Assembly (NCBI GenBank): GCA_963676355.1
Contig: OY781093.1
Coordinates: 3,526,370-3,590,369, forward strand
DNA from: JAGLOK01 sp963676355
GTDB taxonomy: Bacteria > Bacillota > Clostridia > Christensenellales > UMGS416
Length of the DNA stretch: 64,000 bases
Direction of reading: 5' to 3'
In this document: positions 51,936-61,038 of the stretch, piece by piece
How positions within the stretch are numbered: the first letter of the stretch is position 1
Layout: each line of letters begins with the position of its first letter
The notes under the pieces: generated by a model
The model's database searches: none
What the model was told of the DNA's origin: nothing
The model's input: the letters and a program-made list of their open reading frames with translations, nothing else
Made by a program: the position numbers and the translations under genes

Positions 51936-51950
51936 CTATAAGCAGACTGA

Positions 51951-52311
51951 GGGGGCGTACCGGCTTTCGACGTGGCCGGAGGACCTTAGTAAGCGGGCAG
52001 TGGTTACCTGTTACCACTTTAAACCACGGGTAAAAAATTAGCTAACAACAATAAATTAGCATTAGCTGCTGCTTAATAGCAGACGGCCGTCCATCTTTTG
52101 TGAGTCTCGCATAACTTAAGAGGGCGTCAAACTATGTGAGGAACTTAGGCTTAGTACGCTTCGGACTTTGCCTAGGAATTTACGGAGCTGCGGGCTTAAA
52201 AGGTTTGCTACATCGTCCTTTTTGCCTAAAGATTTAACGACATAGCTGCGCCCGGAGAAAGCTTTGGAGTATCGGTTGCGGACAGGGGTTCGACTCCCCT
52301 CGCCTCCACCA
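51951..52311 (+). ncRNA. ssrA: Transfer-messenger RNA (tmRNA)
   Basis: One-piece tmRNA of about 361 bases that rescues stalled ribosomes and tags their products. The 5' end GGGGGCGTACCGGCTTTCGACG pairs with the 3' CGCCTCC before ACCA, giving the acceptor stem with one G-U pair. GGGGTTCGACTCCCC is the T arm. The tag frame runs 52029-52073 and reads GKKLANNNKLALAAA, followed by TAA TAG. It is Lys-rich and ends in three alanines. smpB lies directly upstream. The 3' end is the left boundary of the accessory island. Confidence 0.97.
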
Positions 52312-52314
52312 GAG

Positions 52315-52340
52315 AAAACCCACTAAACAGTGGGTTTTTT
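52315..52340 (+). terminator. Terminator after tmRNA
   Basis: AAAACCCACT, loop AAAC, AGTGGGTTTT then TT: a perfect 10-bp stem four bases after the tmRNA CCA. On the minus strand it could also end the Roc-COR transcript. Confidence 0.85.
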
Positions 52341-52385
52341 GTTGTGTATGTGGGTTTGTGTTGGAGTATTGTTGGAAAGTGCAGT

Positions 52386-55106
52386 TTATGCCATACCACT
52401 TACTAAGCTTGTTAATGTAGCTACAGCTGCTGCAAACTCAACAGTCCCTTTTATCGCTTTTATGCCATCTAATAATGTTAACATCATTCTCTTCTTAGGA
52501 TTTTTAGAAACGGATTGTTCCTTAATTACTTCCAGATTTTCCTTTATAGTTTCAACATCTTCATCACTTATATTACTTGGTATATTTTCAATAATTTTTT
52601 TAATTGCATTATTAAATTCTTTTACACTAACTCCATTAACAATTGCTGATGATGAATCTCCGCTTACAGTGGTATTACCGTCTCCTATAACTATTGTAGT
52701 ATTACCCGAACTCTCTTTTACCATTTTATCTATCCTTTCAATAATTCCGTTCGTTAAGTCTTTATCAGCACTAAGGTACTCATTAATGCTAGTATTTAAA
52801 TACATACTTATATTTTCTAATGATATATCTTTGCTCCTTGAAGGATCAAACATGGATGGAAGATTATTTGACACCATATATTGTGCTAAATTCAAAACTT
52901 GTTTCATTGGAATCATCTCAGTAGACTTTCCTTCATTTACCAAGACACAACAATTTATCTCTGGCTTTTGAGATGCAAAGCTTGGATAATCATTTAATAC
53001 CTCAAATAGCGTAAACATCAAACTTTCTAAATATTTTCTACGTTCTTTACCATTTATTTTTAATCGAATCAAATAATCATCTTGTTCTATTAATGCAATT
53101 ACACTTCCTCTTTTTGTCAATGCGCCATATCTCCACACACTATTATCTAATATCTCTTCACTTCGCCTAACTATAAATCTCGCCATAGTATCAATCGGGA
53201 AAACTAACCTGGGTCCTTCTTTACCACTTTTATTTGCAGTTACTTCTACATAAAGAGAATTGTCTATGCCGAACATTGGTAATTCACTTTTTGAAGGACA
53301 ATCTTCGGGTAAACATCGCGGTACTACAATTTGATCATAATATGGCTTTTTATATGCTAGTTCGTATTTCTGCATTAGTTTATATAAAAACTCATGTGTT
53401 GATTTCGGATATACTTCTATATCGTTATTAAAAATATCATTGAAATCTTTAAAATCTACAGTTGCTAATTTATCTTTCCCTTCTTTAAGCCAATTAATAA
53501 TCCTATAAATTCCACGAGTAATCCACTCTGGATTTAATATTAACAACTCACTACCTTTAATATTTGGATACCACAAACAGATTCCCAAGCAATCTAAACT
53601 CTTTAACAATAAATCTCTTTCACTTTCATCAATATCTTTTGCAATATTATCAAAATCTTTTCTGCTAATATGATTCGTGTTGTTCGCAAATATCTCTTCT
53701 AGCTTTTCTTTTATTTCAAAATAATCCGAAGGGATTTTTTTATCCCACGCTGGTCCACTTGCAATAATATCTACTAATTCCTCTCTAAAACTCTGCAAAG
53801 AATTAGTATCATCTTTGACAGAAAAATTAATAAAATCACAGTCATGCTCTTCATATTGCTCTCTAAAATAATTTTCTGCTATATCAGGTGAATGTCCATC
53901 TTGCAAGTTTACTAATATTATCACCCTCGATTTCCCACCATAATTTCTAACATGATCTAGCCAATAACCCAATCTATTTCGTCCTTCTGTTCTTCCGTCA
54001 TATACTATAATATATAGGCATCTTTCTGACAGAAAGAAACGGTGAGCGGCATGTGTAATAGCATGCCCAGCAAAATCCCAAATATAAACAGTGGCATCTT
54101 TATCCTCTGGTATATTATCTTTCATTACACTTAGTTTAGTAATTGATACATCTACACCTTCTGTGCTTTCGTCTTTTGATGGCATAGGTGCATTTGGATT
54201 AACTAGTCTTCTAGCAAGCGAAGTCTTTCCAGCACCTTTTTCTCCTAAAATAATGATCCTTGCTTGATTTAAACGTTTTTCTCCCTCATTATCTAACTTC
54301 CATAACCATTGAGCTGATAACGATAAGCTTTTATCCCAAATCTCTTTAGGCACTGATATAAACTTATCCCATTCACAAACTGTGATTTCCGAAAAACCGC
54401 TCGAAACAAGATTGCTGAACCATTCACTCCAGAAAACCCCACTCATTGCGTTTAATTTGCCTAGCCAATTAAGCCATACATCGCCATACCAACTTATGTC
54501 GTTGTTTAATTCCTTTTTATCATTTGCTATAGTAACTGCATCTTGAATTAGTATTTTCAATACTTTTATTTTGCTTTTATTGTTAATGGGGAACTCATAA
54601 AATATGCTATTTTGCAGCTTCCGAAGTACAGAAAATACTTTGTTTTTATATATTTCAATGTTAACATTTTCTTCTTCTACAATACTTAATGAAATTTCTA
54701 AAGCATAACTCATAATTCTAGAAAGTATATGGGCAAGTGATAAATCATATATTGTAGGAAGAGCATAATTTTCTAATGTCTCCGCTTCTCTGCTAAAAGA
54801 ATATGATATTAAATCAATTGTTTCCCTGTTTGATCCTAAATACCAATTCACAGTACAATCATTGATAGAATCAGCATCTTGACTTTTCTTAGATGTTCGC
54901 ATTAACTTTTCATGCTTAGAAAACGTTTCTCTCAGCGTTTGTACAGATAGAAACATATATGTCATATACCCATCTGCTTCTGGTTCAACAAGAAATTGTG
55001 ATTTGTGATATGGCAAAAATCTTATAACAGTAACCCATAAAAATTTTACTAACTTTTCTTCGTCTAAATTCTCTATACTTTTAGATAATTTTTCTTCTAA
55101 AATCAT
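52386..55106 (-). CDS. Roc-COR GTPase (Roco-like), no leucine-rich repeats
   Basis: A 906-residue protein. Residues 1-275 are a mostly helical domain I do not recognise. At about 285 a Ras-like Roc domain begins: P-loop LGEKGAGKTSLARRL, switch-2 WDFAGHAITHAAHRFFLSER, then LGYWLDHVRNYGGKSRVIILVNLQD. The base-recognition motif is NLQD rather than NKxD. The COR region follows (LLLKSLDCLGICLWYPN, ILNPEWITRGIYRII). The last 160 residues include a short repeat-like strand region (TTIVIGDGNTTVSGDSSSAIV) and a hydrophobic end. ATG 55106 has AAAGG eight bases upstream. The gene is A+T-rich and lies next to an integrase remnant at tmRNA, so it was probably acquired. A defence or signalling role is inference. 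Confidence 0.87.
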   Translation of the reverse strand: MILEEKLSKSIENLDEEKLVKFLWVTVIRFLPYHKSQFLVEPEADGYMTYMFLSVQTLRETFSKHEKLMRTSKKSQDADSINDCTVNWYLGSNRETIDLISYSFSREAETLENYALPTIYDLSLAHILSRIMSYALEISLSIVEEENVNIEIYKNKVFSVLRKLQNSIFYEFPINNKSKIKVLKILIQDAVTIANDKKELNNDISWYGDVWLNWLGKLNAMSGVFWSEWFSNLVSSGFSEITVCEWDKFISVPKEIWDKSLSLSAQWLWKLDNEGEKRLNQARIIILGEKGAGKTSLARRLVNPNAPMPSKDESTEGVDVSITKLSVMKDNIPEDKDATVYIWDFAGHAITHAAHRFFLSERCLYIIVYDGRTEGRNRLGYWLDHVRNYGGKSRVIILVNLQDGHSPDIAENYFREQYEEHDCDFINFSVKDDTNSLQSFREELVDIIASGPAWDKKIPSDYFEIKEKLEEIFANNTNHISRKDFDNIAKDIDESERDLLLKSLDCLGICLWYPNIKGSELLILNPEWITRGIYRIINWLKEGKDKLATVDFKDFNDIFNNDIEVYPKSTHEFLYKLMQKYELAYKKPYYDQIVVPRCLPEDCPSKSELPMFGIDNSLYVEVTANKSGKEGPRLVFPIDTMARFIVRRSEEILDNSVWRYGALTKRGSVIALIEQDDYLIRLKINGKERRKYLESLMFTLFEVLNDYPSFASQKPEINCCVLVNEGKSTEMIPMKQVLNLAQYMVSNNLPSMFDPSRSKDISLENISMYLNTSINEYLSADKDLTNGIIERIDKMVKESSGNTTIVIGDGNTTVSGDSSSAIVNGVSVKEFNNAIKKIIENIPSNISDEDVETIKENLEVIKEQSVSKNPKKRMMLTLLDGIKAIKGTVEFAAAVATLTSLVSGMA

Positions 55107-55359
55107 AAGCAATACCTTTCGAAAATGCCTTTTATTCTCATTCTACGTTACTTGTAATGTTAAGAGGTGTTGTTATTTAATCCCATACTTAATATTTTTA
55201 TATAATAACATGCAAATTATTCAATTAATAGTGTTGGTGCAAATCTATCACATGTTTTTAATTGGCATATAATGGCTTTTTTAATGATTTTCGAAAGATA
55301 ATGTACTAAGTGAATTCATCCTATTATATCTACAAGCTCAACCTAAAGGTATCTTTAAT

Positions 55360-55674
55360 CTATCCTACTTCAAATACTTTATCAATATAATCTATATAAT
55401 GATTAATGATTGCAACATTATTCCTATGGTTATTTCTTTTTTCAGAAACAATATCATTATCAAAATCAAGCACATCATAAATATCCTCTAAATCTCTCAA
55501 CAGAAAGCGTAATGAAATAATATCAATAGTTTGAAATATTTTTTCAATATCCTCAAACACTTTAATATCATCTCCTTTAATGTCTTCCAGAAATGTTTCC
55601 TTTAGTGTTAAATACTCTTTCTTAAACTCTTTTATAATCTTATAGTGTCCCATATTCACATTGTTATTATTCAT
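55360..55674 (-). CDS. Small protein of unknown function in the island
   Basis: A 104-residue, acidic, predicted helical protein (KIIKEFKKEYLTLKETFLEDIKGDD, SLRFLLRDLEDIYDVLDFDND). I recognise no family. Its AAGGAG ribosome binding site lies inside the last codons of the integrase remnant, and its ATG is one base past that stop, so it was once translated with the integrase. The 253 bases between it and the Roc-COR gene are A+T-rich and show no clear promoter or other feature. Confidence 0.65.
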   Translation of the reverse strand: MNNNNVNMGHYKIIKEFKKEYLTLKETFLEDIKGDDIKVFEDIEKIFQTIDIISLRFLLRDLEDIYDVLDFDNDIVSEKRNNHRNNVAIINHYIDYIDKVFEVG

Positions 55675-55675
55675 A

Positions 55676-55963
55676 TTAGTTCTCCTTATTAATTATATTT
55701 GCCACAGCATCCAATGCTACTGTTTGCTTCTTGTCAAATAAGTGAGTGTAGATTTTCTTTGTAGTCGTTGGTGATGAATGTCCTAGTGCTTTGCTTATGT
55801 CATATTCAGATGCTCCGATATGGTTAGATAATGAAGCAAAAGTGTATCTTAATTCATGCAAAACAATCTTAGGTAAATTATTTCTTTCTGTAAACTGAGT
55901 AAATAATTCTGATATGTAAGGTTTCCCGTCACTCAGCCATACAAATAAACAAAAGCCGCCTTC
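55676..55963 (-). pseudogene. C-terminal remnant of a tyrosine recombinase (integrase)
   Basis: Homology starts near 55957 (FVWLSDGKPYISELFTQF) and covers only the end of the catalytic domain: VLHELRYTFASL (HxLR), ISKALGHSSPTTTKKIYTHLF (GH and the Tyr nucleophile). The DNA-binding N-terminal domain and the first catalytic Arg are missing. Upstream the same frame runs into the coding region of the araC gene, so the 5' half is deleted. It marks the right end of the island at the tmRNA gene. I found no second copy of the tmRNA 3' end nearby, so attR may be lost. Confidence 0.82.
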
Positions 55964-56766
55964 TATAATTTGTTTTTGCCAAATTTTATAACACTTGAAG
56001 GTGTTATTCCACGATTTTCTTTGAAGACTTTGCAAAAGTAGAAAATGTTTGTAAAGCCGCAGATTTCGGCTACTTCGCTAACGTTAAATTCTCCGCTTCG
56101 CAACATGTCCTCCGCATGGTTTAAGCGTATAGAAGTCACGTATTCTTTAAATGACGATCCTGTTTCTTTTTTAAAAAAGTTTCCGAAGTACCACGGACTT
56201 AAACCTACCAAATCAGACATACTCTGAACGGTAAGCGGGTCAGCATAGTGTTCCACAACGTGGCGCATAACTTTCTTAATCCGAGTATCCACTGTGTTTG
56301 GGTCGTTGTTGTACACCATAAGCTGAAAAAAACGTTGGAGAATCATAAGCCATACAGCCCTTACTCGCATTCCATATCCCGCATCTCTTGAAAGCCACGT
56401 AGCATTCATTTCACGATATAAATCCACAATGTCAGGATATAAACCTATATGACTTACATGCGGTAAAGGCAAGTCGATGTCTTTGCCGGACATGAGGCAT
56501 ATCTGCCCATTGAAGCAATAGCTGTCGATAGGGTTTTCCGGAAAGCCTATCGCTGAACGCAGCGAGCCTTTTGGAATACAGATAAGGTCGCCGGGTTTTA
56601 CGAGATAGCTCACAGAGTTTATGGAGTATTCTGCTTTTCCGCCTATTATGTATGTTATATCCACAAAGTCAATGGTGGACTCTTCTATACACCAGTTGGG
56701 AGTGCTTATCCTGTGTATAAAATACTCTACACCTGAAATCAGATCATCATATATTTCAAGATTCAT
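55963..56766 (-). CDS. AraC-family transcriptional regulator with cupin domain
   Basis: A 267-residue regulator. The N-terminal cupin sensor (DFVDITYIIGGKAEYSINSVSYLVKPGDLICIPKGS) is followed by two helix-turn-helix motifs, the second with FNVSEVAEICGFTNIFYFCKVFKENRGITPSS. This type usually senses a sugar and activates carbohydrate genes. ATG 56766 is used because GGGAGGCGGAAAG precedes it; the longer frame lacks support. Its last codons touch the truncated integrase, so the C-terminal few residues may have been altered by the island. It diverges from the serine hydrolase gene and may also control the downstream aldouronate operon (inference). Confidence 0.88.
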   Translation of the reverse strand: MNLEIYDDLISGVEYFIHRISTPNWCIEESTIDFVDITYIIGGKAEYSINSVSYLVKPGDLICIPKGSLRSAIGFPENPIDSYCFNGQICLMSGKDIDLPLPHVSHIGLYPDIVDLYREMNATWLSRDAGYGMRVRAVWLMILQRFFQLMVYNNDPNTVDTRIKKVMRHVVEHYADPLTVQSMSDLVGLSPWYFGNFFKKETGSSFKEYVTSIRLNHAEDMLRSGEFNVSEVAEICGFTNIFYFCKVFKENRGITPSSVIKFGKNKL

Positions 56767-56826
56767 CTTTCCGCCTCCCAAAAGTTTAACTTTTTCAAGG
56801 AATATTTGTAATAATTGCAAGCACTG

Positions 56827-56856
56827 TTGAACTATGTACCGTTGGCAATATATAAT
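56827..56856 (+). promoter_or_regulatory. Serine hydrolase promoter
   Basis: TTGAAC (56827-56832), 18-base spacer, TATAAT (56851-56856), 31 bases upstream of GTG 56888. Confidence 0.6.
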
Positions 56857-56886
56857 ATAATAAATCATTTATCGGAGGAAAGTCAA
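56857..56886 (-). promoter_or_regulatory. araC promoter, overlapping the serine hydrolase leader
   Basis: TTGACT (56881-56886), 18-base spacer, TATTAT (56857-56862) on the minus strand. It covers the transcription start and ribosome binding site of the serine hydrolase, so the two promoters face each other across the same DNA. Confidence 0.6.
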
Positions 56887-56887
56887 A

Positions 56888-57799
56888 GTGAATATATCTC
56901 TGTTTTCAGGTTTTGAGAAGATAGTGCGGGAGCAAAATCTAGGAGTTTATGCTGCACATGTGTATAAAAAAGGTCAGCGGAGCGAAGAAATATTTTTCCG
57001 TGAGAACGAACGAGTGCATTTATTTTCAGGTTCAAAAGCCTTCACATCCATCTCGATTGGCATTGCCGAAGGCGAAGGGCTTTTATCACTGAACGACAGC
57101 GTTCTGTCCTATTTCCCCCAATACAAGAAATTATCATCTGCCGGAGCGGAAAAAATAACGGTTAGAGATTTGCTTCAGATGCGCGCAGGTCATGCAAATC
57201 CACTTTTTTCAACAGACCCCGACACACATGAACGCGAGCTCGACTGGGCACAGCTTTTTTTCATGAAGACTATGGACTATGACGCCGGCACACGATTTTT
57301 TTATGATAATGGATGCACCTATATGCTCTCTAGGATAATAGAGGAGATAAGTGGGTGCACATTGCGCGATTATCTTATGCCGCGACTATTTACTCCAATG
57401 GACATTTTTAACCCACAGTGGCACAGCTGCCCGCAAGGACATACATTGGGGGCTGTTGGACTCTATCTAAAATGTGAGGAATTTTCGCGTTTGGGAAGGC
57501 TACTGCTTGATAACGGAATGTGGGAAGGGCAAAGAATTGTACCCGAAAACTATATTAAGCGCGCTTGGCAGGACACGGTCGACGTATGTGGTTTTTCAGA
57601 CAGTGAAAATAATCAGGGGTACGGTTATCAGCTGTGGAGGTGCACTGTTCAAGGCGCATACAGAGCTGACGGCAAACACGGGCAGTACAGCATAATTTTA
57701 CCTGATAAGCAGGCTGTTGTTACTGTTACGGCACATAACGAAAACAATGCAAATGACATTTTAAGGGCTGTATGGAAAGAAATTCTCCCCGAAATATAA
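56888..57799 (+). CDS. Serine hydrolase, class C beta-lactamase/PBP-like
   Basis: A 303-residue protein of the beta-lactamase (class C)/esterase superfamily. FSGSKAFTSISIGIAEGEGLLSLNDSV carries the SxxK catalytic motif (SGSK). FFYDNGCTYMLSRIIEEISG gives the Tyr-x-Asn region, and DGKHGQYSIILP the third motif (HGQ). No signal peptide is seen, so it is likely cytoplasmic; a peptidase or esterase role is more likely than antibiotic resistance. The start is GTG 56888 with GGAGG nine bases upstream. It diverges from araC. Confidence 0.88.
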   Translation: MNISLFSGFEKIVREQNLGVYAAHVYKKGQRSEEIFFRENERVHLFSGSKAFTSISIGIAEGEGLLSLNDSVLSYFPQYKKLSSAGAEKITVRDLLQMRAGHANPLFSTDPDTHERELDWAQLFFMKTMDYDAGTRFFYDNGCTYMLSRIIEEISGCTLRDYLMPRLFTPMDIFNPQWHSCPQGHTLGAVGLYLKCEEFSRLGRLLLDNGMWEGQRIVPENYIKRAWQDTVDVCGFSDSENNQGYGYQLWRCTVQGAYRADGKHGQYSIILPDKQAVVTVTAHNENNANDILRAVWKEILPEI

Positions 57800-58131
57800 C
57801 AAATGTGTATATATAACCTTCTTGTTTTAATTTAGATAAATATGGCGATATAATCTAAAAACACATGAAATTAGCACATATTTGCATATAAAACGATGGT
57901 TAAATTTGTGTATATTGTTATGGGATTCAGATGATTAGTTCAAAAAAAATATATGATTAAGCAAAAATACCCACAAAAAGTATAAACATTCTGTAATTTT
58001 TCTATGTATTATTATTTGTCTTAATGTTAATATCTATGCGACTGGTAAATATATAGGTCAGCGGTACACTATCTTACTATTATGTTCTTTTTTATTTAGA
58101 ATTTTTATCGAACAACTCAACAAGGAAAATT
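57800..58131. other. Intergenic region upstream of the alpha-glucuronidase operon
   Basis: 332 bases, very A+T-rich, with no open frame worth calling. It must hold the operon promoter and any regulator site, but I found no -35/-10 pair with good spacing and no clear catabolite-repression box. A TATAAT-like string occurs near 57850 with poor -35 matches. AAGGAAAATT before 58132 is the ribosome binding site. Confidence 0.5.
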
Positions 58132-60099
58132 ATGCAAATTAATGAACGTTATAGCCAATATCTTCTTTGGCTTCAGCAAAATCAGGGTTTTTCTGTAGGA
58201 AAAGTAAAAATAAGGCTTGAAGAGCCCTTGTTTGATTTTGCTGTGCAGGAACTGAAAGCAGGGCTTGATCGCATGTACGGTGAAGATGCTGTAAGTAGCC
58301 AGGCCGGTTTTTTGATAAGGATAATAAAAGACAGCCATATACCTGCCGAAGGATACAAAATAAAAGGCAGTGACAGCGGAATAGAAATCATAGCAGCTGA
58401 CAAAAACGGTGCTTTATACGGCGTGTATGAATGCCTTATGAAACTTGCCGCGGATGAAAATCCAAGAAAATACAACGTTGAAAGTTCACCTACTTTTTCT
58501 GATAGACTTATAAACCATTGGGACAATCTAGACGGTACAATTGAAAGAGGATATGCGGGAAAATCATTTTTCTTTGATAAGTGTGATTTTTCATATGATG
58601 AAAAAAGGATAAGAGACTATGCCAGAGCTTTAGCATCTATAGGCATAAACCAGATATCTATAAATAATGTAAATGTGACGCGTGAAAGCGCAAAGCTTAT
58701 CACTCCGGAAATGCTTCCAAAGGTGTCGAAACTGGCAGAGATATTCAGACCGTTTGGCATTAAGATTATACTTTCAGTAGCCTTTGGCGCTCCAATAATA
58801 CTGGGAGGGATTGACACAGCAGATCCTTTGGATGCACGTGTGTCCAAATGGTGGTCAGACACAATTAAAAATGTATATGAAGCTATACCTGACTTGGCTG
58901 GGTTTCTCATCAAAGCCGATTCTGAATTTCAGCACGGACCAGCTGTACATGGACGTACTCCTGCGGACGGCGCGAACGTAATATCGCGCGCATTAGCACG
59001 CTATGGAGGAACGCTGTATTGGAGATGCTTCGTGTATAACTGCAAGCAGGACTGGCGCGATACGAAAACAGATCGTCCAATGGCTGCATATGAACACTTC
59101 TTCCCGATGGATGGGGAGTTTGAGAAAAATGTGGTGCTGATGATAAAAAACGGCCCTGTAGACTTTCAGGTACGCGAGCCGAACTCACCTCTTCTAGGGG
59201 CTATGAAGCACACACGTCAGGGAATAGAACTTCAGATAACTCAAGAATACACCGGACAGCAGATAGACCTTTACTCGCTTGCTGTGCATTGGCAGGATGT
59301 ATTTGATTTTCCTATAAACGAAACGCAGAAAATGCGTGACCTTGCAGGAAACAAAGTGTCTGCGATAGCGGCTGTGGTAAATGTGGGCAAAGACGAAAAC
59401 TGGACTGGACACACACTGGCACAGTGCAACCTGTTCGCCTATGGACAGCTTGCATGGAACCCTTACCTATCCGCGGATGAAATAACACAAAGATGGATAA
59501 AGCTTACTTTCGGAAATAATGACAAGATAGCCGAGCCACTCACGAAGATGATGCTGGATTCACGCGGGGTTTATGAAAAATATACAGCGCCGATGGGAAT
59601 AGGTTGGATGGTAAATGTATCAGATCATTATGGTCCGAGCGTTGATGGATATGAATATTCCATGTGGGGAACATACCACAGAGCGGATCACGAACAGATA
59701 GGTGTTGACCGCACAGAGCATGGCACAGGACTTTTAAAGCAATATCACCCGTATGTGGCTTCTCTGTTTGACAATCCCAACGAGTGTCCGGAAAACCTAC
59801 TTTTGTTTTTTCACAGACTGCCTTACAATTATCTGCTTAAAAGCGGGAAAACTCTTTTGCAAAATATATATGATACACATTTTGAAGGTGTTGAGGATGT
59901 TGAAAGGTTTATTGAAGTGTGGGATACGCTAAAGCTGTATCTGCCGGAGAGTGCATTCGAGTGCGTTAGAGGAAGGCTTTTGCTTCAGTTAGATAACGCA
60001 AAAGAGTGGAGAGATGTAGTAAACACTTATTTTGCTAGAAAAACAGCGGTTCCCGATATGAAGGGACGCGTTATATATGGATGGGGGGAAGACAAGTGA
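58132..60099 (+). CDS. aguA: Alpha-glucuronidase (GH67)
   Basis: A 655-residue family 67 glycosidase that removes 4-O-methyl-glucuronic acid from the non-reducing end of aldouronates derived from glucuronoxylan. Diagnostic regions are INHWDNLDGTIERGYAGKSFFF, LIKADSEFQHGPAVHGRTPADGANV (with the conserved acid) and VSDHYGPSVDGYEYSMWGTYHRADHEQIGVDRT. No signal peptide, so it works in the cytoplasm on imported oligomers. The four genes behind it supply the importer. Its stop overlaps the next start (GTGA). Confidence 0.96.
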   Translation: MQINERYSQYLLWLQQNQGFSVGKVKIRLEEPLFDFAVQELKAGLDRMYGEDAVSSQAGFLIRIIKDSHIPAEGYKIKGSDSGIEIIAADKNGALYGVYECLMKLAADENPRKYNVESSPTFSDRLINHWDNLDGTIERGYAGKSFFFDKCDFSYDEKRIRDYARALASIGINQISINNVNVTRESAKLITPEMLPKVSKLAEIFRPFGIKIILSVAFGAPIILGGIDTADPLDARVSKWWSDTIKNVYEAIPDLAGFLIKADSEFQHGPAVHGRTPADGANVISRALARYGGTLYWRCFVYNCKQDWRDTKTDRPMAAYEHFFPMDGEFEKNVVLMIKNGPVDFQVREPNSPLLGAMKHTRQGIELQITQEYTGQQIDLYSLAVHWQDVFDFPINETQKMRDLAGNKVSAIAAVVNVGKDENWTGHTLAQCNLFAYGQLAWNPYLSADEITQRWIKLTFGNNDKIAEPLTKMMLDSRGVYEKYTAPMGIGWMVNVSDHYGPSVDGYEYSMWGTYHRADHEQIGVDRTEHGTGLLKQYHPYVASLFDNPNECPENLLLFFHRLPYNYLLKSGKTLLQNIYDTHFEGVEDVERFIEVWDTLKLYLPESAFECVRGRLLLQLDNAKEWRDVVNTYFARKTAVPDMKGRVIYGWGEDK

Positions 60100-61028
60100 A
60101 CAAACAAGAAAGGACAGCAAAAAGATATAAGCGCATGAACTATTTAAAGAGTTCGTGGATGCTATACCTTATGCTGCTTATACCACTAGCATATTTTATA
60201 TTATTTAAATATGTTCCTATGACCAATATCGTAATTGCTTTTAAAGATTACAATATGTTTAAGGGAACATGGGAATCGCCATGGGCGGGGCTTAAATGGT
60301 TTCAAAAAGCTTTTTCCTCCCGTGACTTCTATAATGCTGTACGCAATACTTTTGTGCTCAATATTTTAGACTTGCTGGTTAGCTTCCCAGCCCCGATTGT
60401 TTTGGCAATACTGCTTAACGAGCTGGCATTTAAAACTTACAAGCGCGTAACACAAACAATAGTGTATCTGCCGTATTTCCTATCATGGATTATTATCGTC
60501 AGCATGGCAAAAGAGCTTTTGGGTCCACGCACAGGCGTTATAAACATAATGCTGGGCAAGATAGGGATAGATCCAATTAACTTTCTTTTGGAAAACAACC
60601 TATGGGTGATGACATATGTCGGTCTGGGGCTTTGGAAGAATGTCGGCTGGAATACTGTTATATATCTTGCCGCGATAACAACAATAAATCCGGAGCTTTA
60701 TGAAGCGGCAGAGGTGGACGGAGCTTCAAGAATGCGCAAGATATTGCATATTACGTTGCCCGGATTGAGGCCGACAATCGTAGTTCTTCTTATAATGAGT
60801 CTGGGACATATTCTAGGAAGCGAATTTGACAGGCCGTATGCTTTGGGAAATGATCTGGTGCGCTCGGTCGCTGACGTTTTAAGCACACTGGTGTACAGGG
60901 TCGGCATAAGATCGTTCCAGTTCTCATACACAGCTGCAATAGGACTGTTCCAATCCGTAGTATGCGTAATATTCCTAGTTGCGGCAAACTCGATAGCAAA
61001 GCGCTTCGGCGACCGCGGAATCTGGTAG
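60096..61028 (+). CDS. lplB: ABC transporter permease, LplB family
   Basis: A 310-residue permease with six helices: SSWMLYLMLLIPLAYFILFKYVPMTNIVIAFKDYNMF is the LplB start. EAAEVDGASRMRKILHITLPGL is the EAA loop that contacts the ATPase. The start is GTG 60096, overlapping the aguA stop, with GGGGGGAAG ahead; ATG 60081 lies inside aguA. In Paenibacillus an LplA-LplB-YtcP importer takes up aldouronates beside aguA, which supports the assignment. The ATPase (MsmX-type) is not in the window. Confidence 0.9.
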   Translation: MNKQERTAKRYKRMNYLKSSWMLYLMLLIPLAYFILFKYVPMTNIVIAFKDYNMFKGTWESPWAGLKWFQKAFSSRDFYNAVRNTFVLNILDLLVSFPAPIVLAILLNELAFKTYKRVTQTIVYLPYFLSWIIIVSMAKELLGPRTGVINIMLGKIGIDPINFLLENNLWVMTYVGLGLWKNVGWNTVIYLAAITTINPELYEAAEVDGASRMRKILHITLPGLRPTIVVLLIMSLGHILGSEFDRPYALGNDLVRSVADVLSTLVYRVGIRSFQFSYTAAIGLFQSVVCVIFLVAANSIAKRFGDRGIW

Positions 61029-61038
61029 GGGGTGCGAT

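Noticed and set aside
55936..56035. N-terminal part of the 119-residue frame as genuine integrase
   Set aside because: Upstream of about 55957 the frame only mirrors araC coding sequence in another register and has no recombinase motifs.
52312..56050. Duplicate of the tmRNA 3' end as attR
   Set aside because: I scanned both strands near the right edge for the TCGCCTCCACCA core and found no copy.
56888..57799. Antibiotic-resistance beta-lactamase
   Set aside because: It has the class C-type SxxK and Tyr motifs but no signal peptide, and an HGQ third motif rather than KTG; a peptidase or esterase role is more likely.
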